Shown piece after piece: positions 11,580-21,030 of a stretch of DNA of 64,000 nucleotides. The translations under genes were made by a program, and so were the position numbers. Source of the DNA: Epiperipatus broadwayi (taxonomy: Eukaryota; Onychophora; Udeonychophora; Euonychophora; Peripatidae); contig JAQFVV010000022.1 in assembly GCA_028023455.1 (NCBI GenBank), positions 11,119,100 to 11,183,099 of the forward strand, given 5' to 3'. Under the pieces are notes generated by a model. The model was not told the DNA's origin, searched no databases, and worked only from the letters and a program-made list of their open reading frames with translations. Position 1 is the first letter of the stretch. Each line of letters starts with the position of its first letter.

Positions 11580-13367
11580 TTATGTAGGCACTGAACTTAT
11601 GCTGCTTCTGACATGGTAAGCAGCAAAGCAGCCTTTATCTTTACTCTTACACAGGGGGATGCAGCCACATTCCACGCAGCCAAAGTAAGATTCATGTCTG
11701 AGTTTGTTTTTCAGACACACAACGCATCTTCTTCTGTTAGGCTGGTTATGACTGCGCAGATCAGCAATTTTATGGCACTCAGACGAAGGAGATGGAAGAT
11801 GGAGAATGATTGTAGGCTTCAGCTTTCTGGTTGTGAAGTCACCCATAAGGCTGGATGATAAAGCTATTCTATAATCCAAGTGTGATATAGGCCGCATTTG
11901 CTTTTGGGCCATGTATAGTTTGTATATTATGTAGGAATTAGTGACAGCTGTATCAAAACAATGCCAGAATAAGCGCATAGGCCAACACTTAGACTTCCTA
12001 TCCCAGCCATATACAGTTCGCCTCTGGTTAGCTAAATCAACCCCACCCATGAAGCAGTTGTATTTTCTGACAGCATTGGGACATGGATATATATGACGTG
12101 TACCATCCTTGTGTTTTCTAGTAGCAGTACCACTTGTAGCTGGTGGATAAGCATTGTTGAGCATAAGAATTGCCTTCTTATCCATCCACACTACAAACTC
12201 AAGACCACTGTCAGATACAGAAGTGAAGTCTCCTCTCTCCATATCTTTAGCATTTTTTGCTTTTTCACGGATGCTATCTGGAATCCTCTTCCTATTAGTG
12301 TTCAGTGTGCCACATACAGTAACTTTACTAGGAGACAGCTTTTCTGCTAATTGAACACTAGTAAAGAATCTGTCACAAAAAACAACATGATTCTGTTTAG
12401 CTAAATGTGGCAAAACCACTGACAGCACTGCTCGGGTTCCCAGATTTAGGCTCGCATCTGCAGTTGCATCTTTGCCTGTATACAACTCCATATGGTACAC
12501 ATATCCATTATGGCTGTCTGCACAGACCCACCATTTGAAACCTCGCTTTACCGGTTTGGAGGAATCATACTGTTTCATCGCGTTACGACCCTTGAATTTG
12601 GTAATTGCTTCGTCAACTGCTACTTCTTGGTGCATCTGGTATGCAGCCTTGAAGTTAACATTACAGCGATCTATAATTGGCCTTATTTTATAAATCCTAT
12701 CATGCTCTTTACTAGTAATTGGGGGCATGGTTTTATTATTATTGAAATGTAAATTATTTAGAATACCAAAAAATCGATCTCGGGTCATAACTCTGGCAAG
12801 TACCGCTTGATGCAAATATTCATTTGTAGACCAAATAAATTTTAGTTTAGGTATGCGTGATATAGTACAAACATGAATAACCATACAAAAAAATGCATTC
12901 AACTCAGCGGGTGACAGATCAACCCAATTCGGTAATGCCTTCCACTCTGAAGCATATCTATTGCTTTCAGTGCAAATGTGGTCATACATTTTCTTGTCAA
13001 AAAATAAATGAAATAGATTAGGAATTGTATACTCACGGGTAATGGGGAAATTTAGCCCTGGAGACTTAGTGAAAGTTCCTATTGGCACGCATGGTTCACT
13101 ATCCTGAAACGTAACTGGATCAGGCCGAGATGAAGGTCCGGGCGTTGGGCTAGTTGCCACCCTTCTAGATGACTTCACTGCACCTCTCTTCCTTTTCTTT
13201 GAAACCACAGCCGCTCGATCATTTGAATAATCATCTGATGAGTCACTGTAATCCACAGAAGAAGAAGATGACGACGAAGCCTCCGAATCAAATACATCTT
13301 CAATGGGAAAATCTTCGTCATAATCAGAATCATAATCACAATCACGTTCAGCGGCGAAAGAAGACAT
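11580..13367 (-). CDS. piggyBac transposase, apparently intact
   Basis: A single 595-codon frame with an ATG start and no lesion. Residues 1-70 are acidic and serine-rich, followed by a basic KKRKR segment typical of PGBD-like proteins. The DDE core has catalytic aspartates at D252 (VDEAITKFKGR), D332 (FCDRFFTS) and D444 (GGVDLAN). The C-terminal cysteine-rich zinc-binding domain spans about 548-584 (CVVC ... CVECGC ... LC ... GC). Length fits the family. The enzyme excises and inserts DNA at TTAA without footprints. The coding region is clearly less AT-rich than its surroundings, and its intactness suggests recent arrival. A TTAA with a terminal-repeat-like sequence lies 250 bp upstream; the other end was not found. 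A domesticated host copy is possible but less likely. Confidence 0.95.
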   Translation of the reverse strand: MSSFAAERDCDYDSDYDEDFPIEDVFDSEASSSSSSSVDYSDSSDDYSNDRAAVVSKKRKRGAVKSSRRVATSPTPGPSSRPDPVTFQDSEPCVPIGTFTKSPGLNFPITREYTIPNLFHLFFDKKMYDHICTESNRYASEWKALPNWVDLSPAELNAFFCMVIHVCTISRIPKLKFIWSTNEYLHQAVLARVMTRDRFFGILNNLHFNNNKTMPPITSKEHDRIYKIRPIIDRCNVNFKAAYQMHQEVAVDEAITKFKGRNAMKQYDSSKPVKRGFKWWVCADSHNGYVYHMELYTGKDATADASLNLGTRAVLSVVLPHLAKQNHVVFCDRFFTSVQLAEKLSPSKVTVCGTLNTNRKRIPDSIREKAKNAKDMERGDFTSVSDSGLEFVVWMDKKAILMLNNAYPPATSGTATRKHKDGTRHIYPCPNAVRKYNCFMGGVDLANQRRTVYGWDRKSKCWPMRLFWHCFDTAVTNSYIIYKLYMAQKQMRPISHLDYRIALSSSLMGDFTTRKLKPTIILHLPSPSSECHKIADLRSHNQPNRRRCVVCLKNKLRHESYFGCVECGCIPLCKSKDKGCFAAYHVRSSISSVPT

Positions 13368-13632
13368 AATTTCCGTAAAAAATTTTATACGTTGATAAAA
13401 TCTACAAAGAAAAAAAAATTATAAAATTTTAATAATGTACTTTACAAAAATTGCTATAAAAAATCTAATTTTCATCGCACAGAAAAAATTCTTACACGTG
13501 CTTAAAGAAAATAAAATGGCGAAGAGAAAAAAAAAAGACCCGTAAGCGTGACGTATACGATTGGCACGCTATTGCGGTCGAAAGTGCAAACTTTTTTTTA
13601 AGCGTAAATGAGCGGTTTTCGGTCTCAAAGGG
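13368..13632 (-). mobile_element. piggyBac element 5' non-coding region and likely terminal repeat
   Basis: Between the transposase start and a TTAA at 13633-13636, the minus strand begins CCCTTTGAGACCGAAAACC. Subterminal sequence is GC-richer and contains ACGT and TGACGT segments. CCC directly next to TTAA is the expected form of a piggyBac end. The partner terminus on the left was not found within the window. Confidence 0.6.
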
Positions 13633-13636
13633 TTAA
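13633..13636. other. TTAA target site of the piggyBac element
   Basis: The family duplicates TTAA on insertion. This one directly abuts the putative CCCTTTGAG terminus. Confidence 0.5.
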
Positions 13637-14335
13637 TAAAAGCTAAAAAAAATTTAGCATATTATTTGCATAGTGCATCAATTCATTAAAACGGGAATGC
13701 AGGATTTTTTCCTCTTGACGGCACAATTGTTCTTGGAAATGTGACAAGCCACCTTGACCTTTTGCTTGGTGTCATTACATTCTGAGCAAACAATGTTGAA
13801 ACATGTGGACCCGAAACAATAGCTGGAATTAGTGACATTTAATGTTCAAATGTGTTTTTTCTAGCTATACAATGTATTTATTCTGAGCCATTCAGGTAGA
13901 CAGGTTGGTCTGAGATTAACCACATTATATTTGTTATATGATATCAGATGACAATAAGATCCAATTGACACAAGATGGTGAAGTTAATGGAAACGTGAAT
14001 AGGAAAGTTTGTTTAATCACACAAGTCTCTCAAAAAAGAAATTGAATTAGATAAAGAAATTAATGAAGCGAATAAAGTTATGAATAAAAAGTTATCGATG
14101 CAACATTCTTTTTAAATGTTAAAAATGAAGAATACAGTTGAGAAAAATCCAGGAGAACAATAATCTTTATTAGATTTTAAATATGATTTACAACAATTAA
14201 TTATTAATATTATAACAGCAACAATGATTGTAAATGTTTCTCAAACTGAATAAATGAACAAGACACGACATCAATTATATATTTTTAAAATATAATCAAA
14301 ATGAAAGTAATAAAATAAAATATTTCTAGGGCAAG
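13637..14335. other. Gene-free stretch between piggyBac and hAT remnants
   Basis: No supported gene. Short lysine- and glutamate-rich open pieces around 14030-14110, broken by stops, could be bacterial-like remnants of the kind seen at 16.5 kb. The resemblance is too weak to call. Confidence 0.35.
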
Positions 14336-14394
14336 ATTTAATGACTAAAATATGCCTGCTTTGAAGTACACAGTCTGTTCAGGTTTGGTTTTCT

Positions 14395-16100
14395 ACTCGA
14401 GATAATCACTCAGAGCTTCTTTTCTATTTGAAATTTGATTTTAGATTTAGATTTTAAAGCAGCTACAGCAGAAAAATCAATTTCTTAAAGTTATGAAATG
14501 GGAAAAGATAACAGCACCCGAAGCGCTTTTGCTTTAATAAGAGATTAATTACAAGACAGTTAAGTCCAGAAATTTGTTAAAGACTTGATAATAAAATTTG
14601 ATTTTTCTGATCTACTTAAAAAATGATTTGTTCTTCATGCAGCTATAGGCTGGCAGGTATATTGTCAAATAGATTTATTACCCAATTTCAGACACAATTT
14701 AATGTTTTCTGTGAAAAGTATTTGCAGAAATTATTGCTCAGGTTCTCTAAATGACTCTCCACTCGCTTTATCAACGCTTTTATGAATCTCTCTTCTGATG
14801 GGTCATTCTGGATAAATTTGCACATTGTGAGAAACATCTCAACACAGTTTTTTTTATTTTGTTATTCCGTAACTGTATTTTCTTACAAAAAACATTGACC
14901 ATTTCATTTGAATCAAATATATTTGTATTATTTCCCTGAAGTTGAAGATTAAATGAATTATGTTTCTCGACTATGTCTACTAAGTAGGAGAGCTTCATTA
15001 TAAATAACTTGTAAAATTCTTCTGCTTGCTTATGTCCCTCTTTGCTTATGAATATCGTCTCATTTCTCAGTTCGTAAATGCACTTGAATACCTTACTGCT
15101 TGACAATCATCTGGATGAAGAATAAACAACGATTTATGTTCAGCTCCATATCAAAGAGCAGAAAAAATCCTTGATTTTAGAAGTATGGTTTTTATGTAAT
15201 TAGCTACATCAATAACTACTGTTAAAACAATATTTAGCGCAAGACTTAATGATTTCGATGCTAAAGCTTCCCGATGAATTATGCAATGTGTCCAGACTAT
15301 TCCTGAAGATTCCTTCTTTACTATTATATCTTCCAGGCATGACTTGAGCACCATTGGTGAAAATTCCAGCACAATCTTTCACTATAAGTTTGCACCAATA
15401 ATAGCATCTTTTGTAATTCTGAACAACTCTATATCAGTTGCTTTTTTTTGTATAAGTTTGCAAAATAGTAAGTCTTCAACTGTTTAGCACCCTGACAAAA
15501 TCTGATATAACAAATCAAATGGGAATCATTAATGATGTTTGTTGCTTCATGAAGTTGTATGATAAATAATTTTCCAACTAATCCAGATTCAAGCTGTTGC
15601 TGAATATCCACAGATGTATTATTTAATTCTTCTGAAAATTGGATTGTTTGACAGAGGAATATTCTTTAATTGCTTAGCATAGATTTCACCAAACATTGTT
15701 TCTGCAATGTCCATAGCAGCTAGTAGAATAAGTTATTGTGCAATAGTATGTGGGTTTTTACATTTGGCTATTTTATAAGCCATTACGATGCCAAAAAGCT
15801 CCTTCATTTATTGTGAGAAATTTAATCTGTTTTTCGAAAGATCCGAGTTTCTCAGCAAAAAATTCACAGGGCTTACTGATATATTCTTTGTGCAGGATTT
15901 CTAAATGCCTCTTCAATTTATTCAGTCTTATGCTATCTGCCACTTATTTTGGTGCATACAAATCCGAAGTTTAAGTACACTTGGTCACATTTTCGTGTTT
16001 TTGATTTTATAATGCGATTAACACTAGTTTTAGGTGTTTTTGATGAAGTAGAAGCTTCTTCATCTTCAAGTTTTATGTTCCTCTGATTAAAAATTTATCC
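14395..16100 (-). pseudogene. hAT transposase remnant, ZBED5/SCAND3-like
   Basis: Broken frames lie in order on the minus strand. The end of a BED zinc finger (RLNKLKRHLEILH) is near 15890-15990. The core start (QLESGLVGKLFIIQLHEATN) is at 15429-15611. The conserved CIIHREALASK segment is at 15151-15372. A (VDIVEKHNSFNLQLQG, FCKKIQL) region is at 14780-15106. A C-terminal dimerisation part (KSKSKIKF, then SDYLE) is near 14395-14500. Multiple stops and frameshifts show an old dead copy. In the family this enzyme cuts and pastes hAT transposons, and related genes were domesticated in vertebrates. Confidence 0.85.
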
Positions 16101-16431
16101 ATATTTACATTGATATGTAAATATACAATTTTTTTTCAGCATTGGAATTCCAAGTGACAAAGTTTCTTATATAACACTATCACAATGGAACAATTAATAA
16201 TTCACTGCTTTTATAGTAGCATATATTTTCAATCTCTTCGGAATCTACCATGAACATTTGGGTAAAATTTAAATCATGTAATAATATGGCATGACTGCAC
16301 TACATTGATAGCGATCCTTAGATTTACCAAATCAAATTTAAATTCCCACAGATTGGGTTCCTCTCATCCAGTTTTTAATCTTATATTAATGCAGAAGGCT
16401 CAGAATTAGTCAGAGTAAAAAGGGGGTGTGA

Positions 16432-16455
16432 AATACGACAGATTGAGAACCATGA
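16432..16455 (-). mobile_element. Probable 5' terminal repeat of the hAT remnant
   Basis: Read on the minus strand the end is CATGGTTCTCAATCTGTCG, close to the CAGNGGTTCTCAA type of Charlie/ZBED5-like hAT ends. It sits upstream of the BED-finger remnant as expected. The bacterial-like segment begins directly beyond it. Confidence 0.4.
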
Positions 16456-16862
16456 TTTGAAAGATTTTAAAACAACAAATCAAGATGATGGTGTGATTAT
16501 GCAAAATGTTTTGGTAACTGAAATATTACTAAGTAAACCAACTAATGCTAAGTATTGCCAAACATTTAGAAGATATTCTATCAAGGAAAATAGAATATTA
16601 TATAACAGTTGATAAATTATATGCAATAACTGCAAATCATAAATTACATTAATCAAATATTGAATTAGGAACAATTGCACAAATTAGAAAAAAAAAGATC
16701 CATGTTAAACGTGAAATATTAAAACAATCAATTGATGAAATACATGCATAAGTGTTAAATTTATTTTGAAAATATAAAACAACTAATTTTTATTTAATAT
16801 TTTCAGTTGCATGTATTTCATTAGTAACTATTATCATTGTTTGTTTACAAGCATTTTTATAA
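16456..16862 (+). pseudogene. Mollicute-like membrane-anchored ORF upstream of cmk
   Basis: Frame 16545-16862 starts MLSIAKHLEDILSRK. It runs through a basic middle (AQIRKKKIHVKREILKQS) and ends in a single hydrophobic helix (FYLIFSVACISLVTIIIVC) before TAA at 16860. Inside are two TAA stops and one TGA. Both TAA codons could be former CAA (Gln), and TGA is Trp in Mollicutes. An open piece in another frame lies upstream (about 16450-16540, ending VLVTEILLSKP) and may be the same gene across a frameshift. I do not recognise the protein. The stop lies 22 nt before the cmk start, as in a bacterial operon. Confidence 0.5.
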
Positions 16863-16873
16863 GGAATTAATTT

Positions 16874-16879
16874 GGAAAG
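16874..16879 (+). promoter_or_regulatory. Shine-Dalgarno-like GGAAAG before the cmk start
   Basis: A purine-rich GGAAAG lies 5 nt before the ATG at 16885, the position of a bacterial ribosome binding site. It has no role in an animal nucleus but supports bacterial origin. Confidence 0.35.
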
Positions 16880-16884
16880 TTAAA

Positions 16885-17025
16885 ATGAAAATAAATATTG
16901 CTATTGATAGACTAGTTGGTAATGGTAAATCTTCAGTTGGAAATACAGTTGCAAATAAATTAAATTATTAATTTTTTGATATAGGATTAACACATTGACC
17001 ATTTAAATATTATTTTTATTTTTAA
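16885..17025 (+). pseudogene. cmk: Cytidylate kinase N-terminus, bacterial (Mollicute-like), decayed
   Basis: The frame from the ATG reads MKINIAID, then a P-loop GNGKSSVG (family GSGKSTV), then VANKLNY-stop-FFDIGL-T-H-stop-PF. The family consensus here is KLGY-x-YLDTGAMYRA. In-frame TAA at 16969 and TGA at 16996 interrupt it, and TAA ends it at 17023. The TAA sits where Gln or similar (CAA) is common. The TGA sits at the conserved Arg (CGA to TGA), or it reads Trp in Mollicute code. In bacteria Cmk phosphorylates CMP and dCMP. Only about 45 of some 220 residues remain. AT content and TGA use suggest Spiroplasma or Mycoplasma. Assembly contamination is the main alternative, but embedding between animal repeats and its decay argue against it. 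Confidence 0.75.
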
Positions 17026-17269
17026 TTCATTTTTATCTAATATAATGGAAATAATTTAGTGTTTTTATTTATTTTCGACTTACTCCATTACCATATTGAT
17101 GGAAGATCTAAAACAGAATTTTGCTTCAGCATCTGATGATGTCGTATGAAGAATTTTATTTGGAACATTTTTTTAAAATGTTATCCCCTGTATTTTTAAA
17201 CAATTAATCAGTTCTCTTATCATACCATTTACACCTTCTTAGACAATTAATCAATACTTTTATTTGTAT
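17026..17269. other. AT-rich junction region
   Basis: No further cmk sequence is recognised after 17025. The end of the bacterial-like segment cannot be placed exactly. Confidence 0.35.
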
Positions 17270-17313
17270 TACACTAACAGTTTCGACCGTCCTGCAGTCA
17301 TCATCAGAGCTAC
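17270..17313 (-). ncRNA. Hammerhead ribozyme-like motif, PLE-type 3' end
   Basis: Minus strand: canonical core CTGATGA, stem II GACTG/CGGTC with a CAGGA loop and one extra T, then GAAA. Stem III ACT-GTT-AGT follows. The base after stem III is G, which is not permitted at the cleavage position, so this copy is probably inactive. It looks like the 3' end of a PLE running to the right; no GIY-YIG domain is seen there. Confidence 0.5.
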
Positions 17314-19555
17314 AATATTCAAATATATAATTATACAATTATTACACTTATCCACATATATATACATAATTAATACACAATATAAACAAAAAGAATTATA
17401 CATTTTAATATGATCTTTATAAACAATCATTTCCCATTTTATTACCTTATCTTCTAAATAATTTTATCAATATTTTATATTAATTTATTTTATATCACTT
17501 TATTTTATTTTTTAAATATTATTTAATATAATAATTATAACTTTATCATTTATTGTACTATTTAATGCATATTATCATTTTTCTTATATTATAAAATCAC
17601 CTTCTAATCTTGTCTTATTTTTATTAAATATTTCTATCAATCAACTTTACCCACATTATAAATTATTATTTTTTTATTACAGAAAATTACTTACTTCTTG
17701 TTGATTCTATTGCCAAAACCCACCTGACAAAAAAATTCAGTTTTTTGGTCTTATAATTGATTCCTTTAGTTGCTTTGTTGATAAAAGTATTGTTGAATGT
17801 TATTTTGTGAAATTGAAGTATTGGCTTATAATAGGCTTGATATAAATAATTCAGTTTTTCATTTCCATCTTGATTCTCCAAAATTGCAGTTATTTGGCAA
17901 ATAAAGTAGCATATGTTAAAAATTTGAGAGTATTTTGATGTTATTAATTTTTGATGGAATAAAAATAATTTTTATCCATGTCAGTGAAAACTTAATATTA
18001 TGATTTTCTCTTGATTAGGCAGCACTATAAGATATCACATATTTTTTGATTCATAACATTTCTTTAATATTTTCTGAAATGTGACATTATTTTTTGAGAT
18101 TCCATTGATGTTATAGCTTGTTTCCAGTCATGTATATATAATGTTAATCTGTTTGGGTACATATTCAATTAAAATAGTCAGTAACATTGAAAATTTTCAA
18201 TTTGGAATTGCAAAAGTAAAATATTTTGGATTTTCTATTGCCTTTTTTCTTTTCTCGGATGATTTCTGGCTTGATCATCATTATTATACTGATGTTTTAA
18301 ATTCTTTTTTTTTTTGGGGGGGGGGTACATTATTGGAATAACTTTTTTTAAAAATCACAGTCTAGTATGTATCTTTCGAGATTTGTGTAGTAAATGTAAG
18401 TTGAATTCCGTGTTTAATATTTTTCAATATTTCATTTATTCATATAAATGGCATTTCCTTACATTTTTAAAGAAAAGTACATAATTTTTTTAATATCTAG
18501 ATTCAAATTTACATATTTTGATCTGGAGTATAGCTTGTCTATTGAGAACCTGAAGTTTTTTATATTTTTATGATGATCCAAACTTCTTTGCCCAAAATTC
18601 TGTCTTTGGTATTGAGCATCGAGAGCATAGCATAATTGTCCATTGTATATTTTGAATATATCCAAGAAAATTTGTTTTATGCATGATTAATGTGATAGAA
18701 TTTTCAGTAGACAGAAAGTAATTATAGGTTTGGTTTTTTTTTTATCTTTTATTTAAAGTTCTGGATAAATTTTTTGTTTAATAGAGAACTGCTTTAACAA
18801 AAATAAATTTTGGTTTTTAAAAGTTTGTAATTTTTAATATTTTTAAACATTATCTTCTCTTTTTTCATAATAATGTATGTAATTTTTAAACAAAGATGGC
18901 TCCCATTTTCAAGCTATTTGCTAGTAACAGGGTTAGAATTCTTAGAAGTCCATTCTTCTTTTTTTTTCAAACATTTTGTTTATAATTTTGTTCATTTCTT
19001 GTTCTTTATTATTATTATTTTATTTTTTACATTATATTAAAGGATTATAAATTTTTATCCAATCTGGTTATAAAGATGTCCTCATCAGAGTTATTGGCAA
19101 TATGAATAGAATTATTCATTTCTTGTCTTCAATGCATTACTTAAATTCTCTAGTGAAATATGTATAAAAATCCAAAATTTTTAAATATATACTCTATAAT
19201 GAACATCATTTTATATTATTGGTTTGAAAAATTTGCTTATAACATCTAATGATATAAGATTTTTCTTTGTTCAAAAAACTAAAATTTTTAACAAAATTAG
19301 TCATTTTCAAAATAAGAATAATTTGAATTCATTAAATGACCAAAGTATAAAAAAATTTAAATTATATTTTTCCAAAAATGACTTTTCATATTATTATTTA
19401 GGCCAATGCACATAAAAAGAAATAAATTTATTTTTTAATGTGATTTAGGCCATTTTGATAATTATTAATTCATTTATTGATTTGAAAAATAAATTGTGAG
19501 CAAGAATTACTATTTAATGTATATTATAAATGTTGCATTTAGAAAACTAATTATT
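17314..19555. other. AT-rich stretch, probably intron or flank of the hAT-derived gene
   Basis: No exon with recognisable coding content was found. A minus-strand frame at 17687-17881 is not assignable. A poly-G run lies near 18317-18326. The upstream exons of the gene ending at 20698 must lie here or further upstream. Confidence 0.4.
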
Positions 19556-19575
19556 TTTTTTTTTTATACTTTCAG
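19556..19575 (+). promoter_or_regulatory. Splice acceptor (polypyrimidine tract plus CAG)
   Basis: A T-rich run ends TACTTTCAG at 19575, directly before the coding exon. The open frame extends upstream of it only by chance (no ATG, low complexity). Confidence 0.6.
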
Positions 19576-20698
19576 AAATTCATTGGTTTTATTGGAATTT
19601 AGCATGGAGAACTTTTCACGGCCTAAATGTTTACCCGAGTTGCAACATTCCAAGTACATAACAGTAATGCTTTCTGTTTGGTCATGGCCAGAACATCCTG
19701 ATTATGTGAGAGTTGTATTCACTTCTGTCACTTCACAATGGAAAATGAGCAAGAATTTAATAATGTGTGAGCCTTTGAAGTCTTTAGATCCCCAGGAATT
19801 ATCTGAATCTCTAATATCACTCATCCATTCTTATCAAGTGGAGCGCATACTATCTTCGTTGGTGCTGGCTAATTTCACTTCCGAGAAGCAAGATCAAAAT
19901 TCGACTGTTAAAAGCAAAATTGCTGTTTTATTAGAAAAAGTAACTGAAATTCTTCAGAAAAGAGGGCTTTCTATTCCATCAAACTCAGACAAATCTGAGA
20001 GTTTTGATAAACCAATCATGATTATAAAAACTGATATTATTCGTTCCTATTTGGAATCAGAAAAGCCACTCTCTCCTAAACTTGCTGCATTTAAGACATT
20101 ACTAGACTATTGGGAAGGTAGTGAGAAAGATTTGGATTCCAGTATAGATTTCTCTGCAGAATTAATTCAGTATATAGAGGCAAACAGAAAATTGAGTAAT
20201 ATTGATTCCCATCCCTTCACTTGGACTGTTCCTCTTCTGCTTCTTATCTTTAAACAGCTTGTCACAGGAAAGACTCAAGAACAAGAGTTGAAAGCTTTTA
20301 TTAAGGAAGTTTTAACACTTGTAGATCCTTTTTATACAGCCATGGCTGTTCTTGATCCAAGATTTAATTCTTGGCATGATGCAGTTGAATATCAGAATAA
20401 GTTAATGACTGCTGTTAGTAAAGCTCAGTCTTTAAGCCTCTTAAGTTTTTCGCCAACTGATAACATTCAACTTGAAGTATTTAAGTATCTTGGTGAGACC
20501 GCTGTTCCTAAAGGAATGACACCATTACAATATTGGCAGTCACGTCAGAATAAGTTGCCTATATTATCTCAGTTATCACAATGCTTTCTTCCAATTTCTT
20601 TTGCAATTGTTACGGAAAACAATTTGTTTCAGGATAAAACTGATGAAGTACTTTTACGGACTTACGATGATGATAGTGTGGTTATTATAGATTCTTAG
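19576..20698 (+). CDS. Terminal coding exon of a hAT-derived (ZBED-like) gene
   Basis: The exon encodes about 374 residues and ends at TAG 20696-20698. It enters with a split codon, one base of which is in this exon, so an upstream exon is expected. If instead translated alone, the first in-frame ATG is near 19604. Family signs: a beta-strand and Trp-rich segment (MLSVWSWPEHPDYVRVVFTS) where hAT transposases have the first catalytic Asp; a VLDPRFNSW motif near 20350-20375; and a C-terminal dimerisation region (PLQYWQSRQNKLPILSQLSQ) near 20521-20590. The first catalytic Asp is not visible, so it is probably a domesticated protein rather than an active transposase. Codon composition is less AT-rich than the flanks and there are no stops. 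No BED finger is seen here. Confidence 0.75.
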
Positions 20699-20936
20699 CG
20701 AATTGTTTTATTGATTTATTCAAAAGAAATTTTTATAATGATTATATTCTATGGGCATTATGTTAATTATTTTAACTTATTTGCATTTACCTAAATAATT
20801 TTATATTTAGAAGAGAGAAAAAATCTAATGATAATTATTATGCATTCAAATTTTGCTTTATTAAATAATTTTTAGATTGTTATTCATTCCTACAGATAAG
20901 TATATGAAGTAATCTACCGATTGTTGTCTTTGACTG
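20699..20936 (+). other. Probable 3' untranslated region
   Basis: AT-rich sequence after the stop. No exact AATAAA was noticed close by, so the polyadenylation site is not placed. Confidence 0.35.
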
Positions 20937-21030
20937 AATAGCCTAGTTGATTAGAGCATTGTTGTATATTTAGTATTTGCAGATCTAAAGTTTCCAGGTT
21001 TGATTCTTATGCTAGTACTGTCACTAAACA
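20937..21030 (+). repeat. tRNA-derived SINE head
   Basis: An A-box-like TAGCCTAGTTGATTAGAGC is followed about 50 nt later by a B-box-like GGTTTGATTC. The spacing fits a tRNA-related Pol III promoter. The sequence is diverged. No tail boundary is clear. Confidence 0.6.

Noticed and set aside
11613-13369. Plus-strand open frames opposite the piggyBac gene
   Set aside because: Shadows of the transposase in other frames, with no family resemblance.
14030-14250. A second bacterial-like coding remnant (Lys/Glu-rich pieces)
   Set aside because: No recognisable motif, and several stops in every frame; such pieces are common in AT-rich DNA.
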